Positions 25,393-37,500 of a stretch of 64,000 nucleotides of DNA are shown piece after piece. Every line of letters begins with the position of its first letter. The stretch's first letter is position 1. Location of the stretch: assembly GCA_963971305.1 (NCBI GenBank), contig OZ020306.1, positions 52,674,686 to 52,738,685 on the forward strand, in the 5' to 3' direction. The notes under the pieces are model-generated. The model was not told where the DNA came from. It did not search any database and was given only the letters and a program-made list of their open reading frames with translations. Origin of the DNA: Arcuatula senhousia. Its lineage: Eukaryota; Mollusca; Bivalvia; Mytilida; Mytilidae. Position numbers and translations under genes: made by a program.

Positions 25393-25513
25393 ATGAAGAT
25401 CCTGTTGTATGTGACTATTGCTATTTTCTGTATTTCACTGACCGACTGTTGTGAATGTATAGTAGACCCCGGATCACAACATTTACAAACAGACCTTTGT
25501 GGTGCTTCTATTA
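25393..25513 (+). CDS. TIMP: TIMP-like exon 1: signal peptide and CEC start
   Basis: The ATG at 25393 begins MKILLYVTIAIFCISLTDC, a signal peptide, followed by CEC. The donor is ATT A|GTAAGT (phase 1). Confidence 0.85.
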
Positions 25514-28500
25514 GTAAGTAGACAGGAACTATATGCCACAAACGAAGAAACACACTAACTTATATAACTAACAAAAACGAAAATTTAACTCCGACAGAAA
25601 TAGTAGTATTCGTTCTAACAATCTCAAGTTTTAATGACCAATTGAATTTTGCCAATTGATTTAAACTAAAAAGTAACTATGAATATTTCGTGTATATTTT
25701 GAATGAAGTCATGTGACTTCTAAAGGTAGTACTGGCAGTCAAATTTGATTTCACTTTAAACAGTCTTATATCTAGTGGTATTCAATTATCTCCCCTGCAG
25801 AAAAAGCTCTCTGTGTTTTTAATATTTTTACGATGTAAATTACGATGGCGGCGAAATGTAAACAATCAACTTTTTGCATTTATTGCATAAGGATCTGACA
25901 GTTATCATATACGGGACACATATTATGTTTTTCAGAAATCATTTCTACAATGTAAACTGTTGTTTAAAAAGTCAAATAAGACGCGTAGCTTAATAATTCA
26001 AATAAAACTTGGCGTACGTTGGAAAGGAAAAGAATGTCAACTCAACCTTTAAAAATTTGTTCAAGGGACGTAATTACTAAGATTTATTTTTCATTGATAA
26101 ACAACTTGCTATGGAACAGATACCAGATGACTGCTTTCTGAATTGGATATTCAATCCAACACAATGCAAATTTACATGCTGTTAATCCCAATTTAAGGAC
26201 ACCGGTCTAAAAGGTAAACATGTTCTATGACTTAATTGAATTCAACAGGTAAATCATGTACTTTTAAAGAGAAGGTTGTCAAGACGGACTAGAAAACTAG
26301 GTCTTTTTCTTAATTTTATTTTGGCTTAACCACTTGCAGTACATGTCTGAAAATTTGCAGATGGGAAGATATACATTTAAACAAATAGTGTGATTTTTTT
26401 CAATTTTTTATATAAAAGTTAAAAGTGTGCGATCCATTTCAGTTTGCACCGTATGCATTTCATAAATATCCACATAATAACATGCATAAAAATGCAATCT
26501 GTTACTTTTAAAAACTCCTTTTAATTCAAAAAAGTTTAGTTTATCAGCATAACTTAAAATTGGAAGAAATTTTGTACTAAAAAGAACTTTTGATTCACTT
26601 GACAACCAGGATAAACATTCGAATTGACTTTCCTATCTTTTCCGATGAAGAGCTCACATCCTATTGTTTAAATACCACCGGTTTTCGGACTGTAAAAATC
26701 TTTTTCATTCTAATTTCCAAAAAAATGCCCAACTATTTGTAATAATTTTTTTTCTATGAATAAAGATATTTTTAGCTATTTTCCACTTTCTAAAAAATGC
26801 AATAAAAGTTTTTACATAATTTTATTCAAGTTCATAGCGAGCATTGCAGATGCGAGCCCTACAGCATTATGCATGTTTTGAGATGTGCCAGATATATATA
26901 TATACTGACGAGAAAACCGGAGCACGTCTACTTTTACAGAGCAAAAAAGTAAAAGGCACTTGTTTATTTTTACAAAAGATATTTATTTTAAACACCACTC
27001 GGCCTTTCAGTTCGCTGAAAAACGAATTTCAATTGCAAATTTGTAAGAATTGAAATGGGGAATATACCAAAGGTCTAATAACTAGTTATATTGTGGAGTG
27101 AAACAAAATAAAAAAAAGCACTCAGATAATGATGAACATTGAGGAAACCATTCAACCCGACGTTCACATGCTGCATAAATCTAATTTTTCTTTACTCTTG
27201 ACCGACATATTAACAGACGGAATTTTAGTTGACTCGACTCATCACCCGACAAACTTTTGTAATGCAATATCCATGAAACATATACATAACGTAACACAAA
27301 TTGTTGAACTATGTGATAAAATTTTGCAAAATTACAAATACCAAAACGCGGGTATAAACTGTTAATTTGGATATGCTATATATCGATATTTCAAGGAGTA
27401 ACCTCTCATCAGTAGCATTTAAATCAAAACGTTGGAAGGTTAAATTCCAAAACTGTTGAAAACGAAAAGTACTCAAAACCAAAACGTTAGATAGAAAACA
27501 GAAACACTTGCATACATGTGACGGATCCGTGATGACAAAGCTGGAGATTTTGAATTTTTTGGCTGGAGATTGGACCAAAAAGCGGGAGATTTTCAACGCT
27601 CATTAGAATTGAATTTCAATGTCAATTGACGGCACTAGCGTGTGTCAAATAAACATGGCTTCACTGATTAATCTCAAACTGTATATACAATCATCAGGTC
27701 AATCATGACAATAAACCTTTAATTAACACCTTTACCTGTTAAATTAACGTCTACCTAATTGACAAACCCATAAAACACCGGAAATGTTTTATGATTGAAC
27801 AATTAAAATGTCTATAAAACTAAAATTTTGGGATGTCTTGAAAAAGCGGGAGATTACACAAAAAGTCGGGAGAACGGGAGATGGATAAAAAAGTCGGGAG
27901 AATTTGTCTCCCGGCGGGAGAATCACATGTATGCACTTGAAAGCTCGTGTTTGCGTTCTTTGTTAATCATTACTTCCACTATATTTTCATTAGGATCTTC
28001 AGCTTCTGAGATCAAAGGGTGTTTATATTACAAGAACTATTAGCCCTAGGTAGTTGGTATGCAAATGCCCCAGTAGAAGCTTAGCACAGCTGCATCCTCA
28101 TCTTTTGACCTTGACCTTGATTTTTTTCATTACTAATAGCAATGTTATAGTTTTATGAGCACCTCTATATCTCGAGAACTATAAGTCTTCAGTTGACGAA
28201 ACTTGGTATCCATATGTCCCAGTAGTAGCTTAGCACAGCTACATTCCCATATTTCGACCTGGACCATGATTTTCCTATTGAGTGACGTTGTCGATTTTCA
28301 ATATAAATGATATCAAATTAATGTTAAAGTTTTATGAGCACCTCCATATCTCAAGAACTATAAGTCTTAAGTTGATGAAACTTTACTGCATATGCCTCAG
28401 TAGTAGTTTAGCACAGTTGCTTTCCCATCTTTTGACCTCAGTCTTGATTTTCTAGTTCAGTGACTTTGATAGTTTTTGAAGAATAAACCAGGTATTTCGA

Positions 28501-31500
28501 TAGTGCTGGTAGGTGAGACAAACTTTAGTGGTAACTCTGACCAACTCTTGTTAAATTAAATTAAATTAAACTCAATTAAATTGTCAAAGTCACATATCCG
28601 GAAAATCAAGGTCAAAGTCAAAAGATGGGTATGTGGTAAGATACTACTGGGGCATATGCATACAAGTTTAATCAACCTAGAACTTATAGTTCTTGAGATA
28701 TGAAGGTGCTTATAAAACATTAACATAAAAGTTAACGCCGCCACCTATGTCCCGCTCTGCTTTATAGCAGGCGAGACAAAAATATTATCATACTATGATT
28801 TATATCAGTTGTCCACTTGGCTACTCACTTGAAAGGAGCTACAAATATTTGGAATCAATATCTGTTTTTCGTCATATCATATTATTCAGGGATTCCAATA
28901 TAATTGGTAAGTGCGCAGCATAATTTGGTAAGTGACTATAAAGATGGCCGAAAAAAACTCGCTTCGTTCGACAACGGTCGTGTTTACAAAAGTTATAAAC
29001 ATCTATTGAATAAAACCATGTTGCCTTTCGGCAACTATGAGTTATGAGCATTAGTCCATAACACGCATTTGATGCTTGATTTGCTTTTTAAAAAGCTATT
29101 GAAGAAAAATCGACCACTTGACAACAGTTTTTTGTCATGCCGAAAAACACAGGCGTTGTTTCAGGTACTCTGTTCACAAACGTTAGGTTTAATGGTGTTT
29201 TGTTGTTCATCAACAAGCATGGATGTTCCTAATTATTTGTTTGTTTAAAAGAAACATGTATTTGTTGACATATTAACAATTATTTGATTTTTTGGTAAAT
29301 GCAAGTCAGTGTACTAAACAAATTGGTAATGTATATTATTACAGTGCAAAAAAAACTTTTGAAAGCACGTCTTTTATATTCCTTGCATTTATATTTCTAT
29401 TGACATCGATTTTTAGGGGTTATTTTAATCTATAGTTTTGTCTGATTGCTTTTCTTTTTAAGAAAAAAATATTAAGCTTTTTATATTGTGTAAAATCCCA
29501 GGTGTAACACGATATGAGCAGAAATAAAGCACAACTAGATAAACAACAATACAGTTTCTACTCTCATTTCATATTCTACAGACAATACGGTACTATCGTA
29601 CTCAGAAACTGATTATCAAAATGAAATCTAAAACAGTGTCATTAGCAATGTACAAAAAATAATGATACCAATATACAAAAATCAAATGAATTTTAACATA
29701 CACCACGGTAACATAGAAAGTCCTCTGAAATTTACCGATGACCCAGTTGTTTATTTAGTATAACAGTTTATATTAAACCTTTTTCTCATTTTAGTTTAGT
29801 TTAAACATATTTATTTATACTGGATTGGGAAACAACCTTAATGCTTCTATAAATCCCTATCCAGTTTGCAGTTGCGAGTGCGGTCTTTGTAGCGGCCCCC
29901 GTTGAGCCTACTCTTATCGAACTCTACAAAGGGGTATTTAAAGTGCACAGGGTATGGCTCTCCCCATACACGGGACAACATTTTTTCGTCCCTTTCGAAG
30001 GACTAGCATCGTTTCTTGGAACCATCCTCGCAAATGGTGTCAAGAGAGGGTCGGAAAATCGGTCCATGAAATTTTCAACCCTGACGAGGATCGAACCACA
30101 AACCTCGGTGTTAGTAGCCCGACGGGTTAACCACTACACCACCAGCTCTCTATTTGTCATTTTGTTTGGATATTTCATGCAGTCTTATATTTTATTTTGA
30201 GCAACTTTATAAACATACCACCATGAATGAAATAATATAGTAACAATTGCAATACATTAGCGTTCTTTTTTTTTCACTGCCATCAGCTTTCCAGCGTTAA
30301 ACGATAGCCGTTAAGATCCCGTGGCAATAACAAGTAGTTTATTTATTGCATTAGTTTGCCCTTTTCATTGTATCTTTTAACACTCCACGATTGAATGTGC
30401 CCCCACAATGCATGCAATGCTCGCATATGAAATTGGGTGCCCGGTGTATTGGCATGTGCTGTCTCAATTCAGTATCAGTTCTTTTTTCTTGGTTTCGGTG
30501 GTCAAAGCTGAACGATATTATTAAAGGAGCACCTTCTTTGCTTCAAATAATTATATTTCTGTAAGTGATTCTTTCAAACTCTTTTAAAATACGAAAAGCT
30601 CAAAGTTCACATTGATCATAAATTTATTTGTACTAATATAACTTAGAGTGTTAACGCAAGACCATACTCATATCGTTACAAGGTAACCGAATTGGCCATG
30701 TGAAATTAACTTAACTGGAAAATATATATGTTTACAATACATGTTCATGTTCTTTGTCAGAAAATATCAAAGTGATTTGAACCAGCCTGATAAACAGATA
30801 CATGTAGTATAATAAAAATGAATCGGAAATAAAAAAAAATATCTATGTCAATAAAACGTAAACGCAATGAATAAAGGCACACTTTCAAAATGTTTGCACT
30901 GTGATAATTATTTATTCATTACCAATTTTGTTTAGTACACCGACTTGTACCTACCAAAAAATCGAATAATTGTAAATATGTCAACAAATACATGTTTCTT
31001 TTACAGAAAAAAATATTTGGGAACATCCATGCTTGTTGATGAACCACATTACACCATAAAACCTAACGTTTGTGATCAGAGTACCTGAAACAAATTAAGC
31101 CCGAGGTTTTTCCGCCATCTTTATAGTCACTTACCAAATTGTGCTGTGCACTTACCAATTAGATTGGACCCCCTGTTATTTGTACTGCTTGTTAGAAAAG
31201 GTCCTACTGATACAACACAACTCAAAGATCTTAAATAAGTTCAAAGGTCAACCGTCACCCTAATACTATTTTGGGGAACAAGGTAGACAGACTGTTACTG
31301 TTTAGTGTTCATAACTGTTCTCTATCCAATATGCATGTGAGTTCACTCTTGTTTTTCGAATATAAATATGTCATTTGTTATATATAAAGGTTTCATTGGA
31401 AAAGTGATAGATGCTGTACCAGGACAATATACAACTGTGATAGTTAGTAAAAATATCAAGGTAAACAGTATTAAAGTTAAGCCAGGCTAAAAGAATGTGA

Positions 31501-34500
31501 CAAACGAAAAAACTACCGAAAGCCGATTTTAGGCTAAAATGCACTCAAAAAAGGAAGAAAAGCTTAATTAAGTTAAGTCTACAGATAGCTGTAAAACCCA
31601 ACCCTTATTAATCGGCAATACGATTTTTACATGCTCTATTTTCCTGGCTCATATTAGTGTATTTCTAGCTAATTTCAGATAGATATCAAAAATGCAACAA
31701 ACCAGAAAATAATTTTACTAAGGCTAACTATCAATAGTCATCAGAAGCGTTCAACCAAAATATTGAAAATGACAAACTCTTTTATGAAGAGCATAGAAAA
31801 ATAAAACCAAATATACCGAACAGGAAACCCCGAAATGACTAAGATCGATCTTTGTCTGGGGTAGGAGGAACATTTGAGTTCGCAATTTTCAAATTTACAC
31901 GAAAAATTTTACAGCTTTGATGTGTTCTTCAACACAAAAGTGATGAAGCCAAGCCGGAATGGGCTAATCTTGGGGAATTAAAGCATTAATTTATCTCTTT
32001 TTAGGGAAAGTACAGGACCGACCAAATTCTGCACAATATATCACCGGGTTGGGTTGGAACTTCATGTTTTCCAGACTTTTCAAAGTCAGACACTCATTAT
32101 CTGTTTACGGGTATGAAGTTTATGTGATTCTAATTTCAATTGATAAACCACTTTAAAAACAAGTTAGTAGTCATATATTCAGTATTATATTAAGTACCAT
32201 TGGGTCACACATATTCTGGTTTGCTATTTTTTTTATTGCTATTACATTTGAGGAAAAATGAAACAGACAAAGATTGGCACCAATAGTGACTTAGTTAGAG
32301 ACTTTACTCACCAAGAGATATGTCGTAGTGAAAAATTTTGTTGAAATTTACTTTTGAACTTTTCGGACATTTTTAGTTTATTTGTTTGTTATTTTATAAT
32401 TTTTTATGGACTTTTAGACATTAATTGATTTTGCATACACTATTGTCATAAAACGTTTCTTTTTTGAAGTTATTTACATAACATTAAATAATTAATATTT
32501 ACAAATATTTGGTTCTCATGCTTAGTTTTAATCAATATATTTATTTGTCAATTAGAGCATTTCAATAGACCTATCCTGTTTTGGCGTTTTATCTATAAGT
32601 AGTAATTGTTGTATTTTGTTATTTAGTTAATTCCGTCAAAGTGCTAACTTTTTAATCTGTTTGATATAGTTTTTACATGTTTCGAGATAAATTAAGTTAA
32701 TCCGTTTGTGTCATAAATACTCTGTTTTTAATTTTTTTTGTCAGATTGGACTTCAGTATTGAACTGTTAGCACCATCCATGTTAAAATTGTGTCCAGAAT
32801 AAATTATATTTCGCGGTAACCAGTGTTTGTATTTTTGCCATATTCCAAGGTTCACATTTATCAGTTGTTAGTTTATCCGCTGGTGTTGCTCAAGGAGAAC
32901 ACCCAACATCTTTCGTCGCAGGACTTGAGTCAAAAAGTACGCTGTGATAGATATATAGCAAACTACAATGCAGTATTACACGTATTGTCTTTAACTAATG
33001 TTTATTGTCTTGGGGATTATCATATTATACTTATACACGGACTATTATATTTGCAACACATTCTTTTATATAGTGTCATCTGAAAAATTTGGAGTTGGGG
33101 CGTGTGATGTCTACAGAAATTTAACATTATTGACAAAAGAAGAAAAGAAGTATGTTGGTTTAACGGCTAGTAACAGAAGGAAATATCTTAACAATTGTAG
33201 CTGTAAGGTAAATCAAGTTTAACCTAGCTAGCACCAAAATTGTAAATATAACTATAAAACATGTATAGATGGCCTTATCTAACTTAAATTAAACAAGAAT
33301 ATAATAAAGAAACTAACACATATTGCAAAAAATATATTTGGTTTCCAAAAATTTTGCTGATTGAATTATACTGGCGAGAATTAGACTGTGCTGATTGTTT
33401 CCTACCAGTCCAAGACGTCTGACGACAAGTGTTTTTGTTTTGTATACAGATTGTTTCTTTCCATTTCCAGACGTCTGATGACACGTGTTTCTTTTTTTTG
33501 GTACGTATTGTTTCTTACCAGAACCAGAGTTCGGACGACAAGTGTTTTTATTTTGTATACATATTGTTTCTTACCAGTGCAAAACATCTGATGACATATG
33601 TTTCTTTTTGTTTTGTTTTCAGATTGTTTCTTACCAGTCTCCGACGTCTGACGACAAGTGTTTTTGATTTGTTTACAGTTTGTTTCTTACCAGTCCTAGA
33701 GCTAGGTCTGACGACAAGTGTTTTTGTTTTATTTACAGATTGTTTTTTACCAGTCCAAGACGTCTGACGACAAGTGTTTTTTTTTTACAGATTGTTTCTT
33801 ATCCGTCCCAGACATCTGATGACAAGTGTTTCTTTTTGTTTACATATTGTTTCTTACCAGTACACCATGACATCTGCTTAAATCTTACTTAAAACACAGT
33901 TTACGATGAAAATACTGTTAAATTAAAGCATAAAACAATTAAAATATAGTTTTATTATCTTTTGTTACCGGTATATACCTTTATAAAAGCAGATAATTTA
34001 AATACCCTAACTAAGCACATATCAATCGAATCCCCCGTAGCCTAATGGTAAGCGATCCCGCCCGTAGACAGACAGGCTGCGGATTCGAATCCAGGTAGGG
34101 AAAACATTTTTGCTTTATATTATACATGTATACGGAGGTACAATCAGAAGGATTAATTACCTGAATTAAACACTTTTCAATCAAGCGATTTGGTAGCCAA
34201 ATGGTTGGTACGGTGGATTGTAGATACAAAGATAATGGGTTCAAATCTAGGCATGGCAAATTTTCCACAAAAATGTTAGTAAATTTACATTTGCTGCCTT
34301 TAACTCTAAAACATCAACTGAGACAAATGTTCAAGTTGCTCAATTCTGGATGTGTCACTGTCCAATATCACATAAAAGCAATCCAATAATAAGTGGACTG
34401 CAGTCCAATATTAAGAAGAAAGAGTACTTATCGGTAATATAAAGTACAGCATTAACAATAGTATGACTTCACAACTGTGTTTTAAATATTGTTCCTTACG

Positions 34501-37500
34501 AGTTCAAGACGTTTGGTGACATATGTTTCTTTTTGTTTTGGTTACAGATTGTTTCTTACCATTCCCAGAGGTCTGATGACACGTGTTTCATTTACACATA
34601 TGATGACATATGTTTCTTTTTGTTTGTTTACAGATTGTTTTTTACAGTCCCAGAGATCTGATGACACGTGTTTCTTTTCGTTTACATATTGTTCCTTATC
34701 ATGACAAGACAGTTGTATGCTCTTATATATTTTCGAGTACTGGAATGTGTGTTGGAAAGACACAGTTTTCATATTTCCAAAATTTGACAACGTTTGGCTA
34801 TTTCTTTAAAAATTGATAAATTTAACTGTTTGGTCATTGTTGTAATATTTTTTGGCTTCTTATTTTGTTTTATCAAATCTAATATTCTACCGGTTTTCCA
34901 AGGTTTTTACTCCTAGCATGTCTGATGAAGGTTAATCCAGAAAAGCGCTTCACACGCAGTAAAATTTTGCATTGTACATTTATCAAAATCATTTCAATAT
35001 GTGGATCGTGTCTTTCTGGCACATATTCCATATTCTTTCGTATTTAATATTATTTCAGAGTTTGGCTTTAGTGCCGTGTGGAGGTCGTAGAAAGCTTCCC
35101 CGTGCTTCAGTTGTATACTCTTATATATTTTCGAGTACTGGAATGTGTGTTGGAAAGACACAGTTTTCATATTTTCCAAAATTTGACAACGTTTGGCTAT
35201 TTCTTTAAAAAATGATAAATTTAACTGTTTGGTCATTGTTGTAATATTTTTTGGCTTCTGATTTTGTTTTATCAAATCTAATATTCTACCGGTTTTCCAA
35301 GGTTTTTACTCCTAGCGTGTCTGATGAAGGTTAATCCAGAAAAGCGCTTCACACGCAGTAAAATTTTGCATTGTACATTTATCAAAATCATTTCAATATG
35401 TGGATCGTGTCTTTCTGGCACATATTCCATATTCTTTCGTATTTAATATTATTTCAGAGTTTGGCTTTAGTACCGTGTGGAGGTCGTAGAAAGCTTCCCC
35501 GTGCTTCAGTTGTATGCTCTTATATATTTTCGAGTACTGGAATGTGTGTTGGAAAGACACAGTTTTCATATTTCCAAAATTTGACAACGTTTGGCTATTT
35601 CTTTAAAAATTGATAAATTTAACTGTTTGGTCATTGTTGTAATATTTTTTGGTTTGATTTTGTTTTATTAAATCTAATATTCTACCGGTTTTCCAAGGTT
35701 TTTACTCCTAGCGTGTCTGATGAAGGTTAATCCAGAAAAGCGCTTCACACGCAGTAAAATTTTGCATTGTACATTTATCAAAATCATTTCAATATGTGGA
35801 TCGTGTCTTTCTGGCACATATTCCATATTCTTTCGTATTTAATATTATTTCAGAGTTTGGCTTTAGTGCCGTGTGGAGGTCGTAGAAAGCTTCCCCGTGC
35901 TTCAGTTGTATGCTCTTATATATTTTCGAGTACTGGAATGTGTGTTGGAAAGACACAGTTTTCATATTTCCAAAATTTGACAACGTTTGGCTATTTCTTT
36001 AAAAATTGATAAATTTAACTGTTTGGTCATTGTTGTAATATTTTTTGGCTTCTGATTTCGTTTTATCAAATCTAATATTCTACCGGTTTTCCAAGGTTTT
36101 TACTCCTAGCGTGTCTGATGAAGGTTAATCCAGAAAAGCGCTTCACACGCAGTAAAATTTTGCATTGTACATTTATCAAAATCATTTCAATATGTGGATC
36201 GTGTCTTTCTGGCACATATTCCATATTCTTTCGTATTTAATATTATTTCAGAGTTTGGCTTTAGTGCCGTGTGGAGGTCGTAGAAAGCTTCCCCGTGCTT
36301 CAGTTGTATGCTCTTATATATTTTCGAGTACTGGAATGTGTGTTGGAAAGACACAGTTTTCATATTTCCAAAATTTGACAACGTTTGGCTATTTCTTTAA
36401 AAATTGATAAATTTAACTGTTTGGTCATTGTTGTAATATTTTTTGGCTTCTGATTTTGTTTTATCAAATCTAATATTCTACCGGTTTTCCAAGGTTTTTA
36501 CTCCTAGCGTGTCTGATGAAGGTTAATCCAGAAAAGCGCTTCACACGCAGTAAAATTTTGCATTGTACATTTATCAAAATCATTTCAATATGTGGATCGT
36601 GTCTTTCTGGCACATATTCCATATTCTTTCGTATTTAATATTATTTCAGAGTTTGGCTTTAGTGCCGTGTGGAGGTCGTAGAAAGCTTCCCCGTGCTTCA
36701 GTTGTATGCTCTTATATATTTTCGAGTACTGGAGTGTGTGTTGGAAAGACACAGTTTTCATATTTCCAAAATTTGACAACGTTTGGCTATTTCTTTAAAA
36801 ATTGATAAATTTAACTGTTTGGTCATTGTTGTAATATTTTTTGGCTTCTGATTTTGTTTTATCAAATCTAATATTCTACCGGTTTTCCAAGGTTTTTACT
36901 CCTAGCGTGTCTGATGAAGGTTAATCCAGAAAAGCGCTTCACACGCAGTAAAATTTTGCATTGTACATTTATCAAAATCATTTCAATATGTGGATCGTGT
37001 CTTTCTGGCACATATTCCATATTCTTTCGTATTTAATATTATTTCAGAGTTTGGCTTTAGTGCCGTGTGGAGGTCGTAGAAAGCTTCCCCGTGCTTCAGT
37101 TGTATGCTCTTATATATTTTCGAGTACTGGAATGTGTGTTGGAAAGACACAGTTTTCATATTTCCAAAATTTGACAACGTTTGGCTATTTCTTTAAAAAT
37201 TGATAAATTTAACTGTTTGGTCATTGTTGTAATATTTTTTGGCTTCTGATTTTGTTTTATCAAATCTAATATTCTACCGGTTTTCCAAGGTTTTTACTCC
37301 TAGCGTGTCTGATGAAGGTTAATCCAGAAAAGCGCTTCACACGCAGTAAAATTTTGCATTGTACATTTATCAAAATCATTTCAATATGTGGATCGTGTCT
37401 TTCTGGCACATATTCCATATTCTTTCGTATTTAATATTATTTCAGAGTTTGGCTTTAGTGCCGTGTGGAGGTCGTAGAAAGCTTCCCCGTGCTTCAGTTG

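Noticed and set aside
25514..31389. Possible extra TIMP exon at 27129-27365 (open 78 codons)
   Set aside because: Exon 1 (phase 1) already joins exon 2 at 31390 exactly, and the frame here has no TIMP features.
33473..33600. CTGATGA words in the exon-head repeats as further hammerheads
   Set aside because: No GAAA element or complementary stem I follows; they are just coding-derived TCTGATGACA.
33388..33892. Overlapping open frames of 60-112 codons in the exon-head repeats
   Set aside because: They are read-through of a 52-60 bp minisatellite in several frames and have no start context or conserved domain.
34030..34262. Functional tRNA genes
   Set aside because: Box sequences and spacing fit, but T-stem and acceptor pairing are poor, so they are called tRNA-like only.
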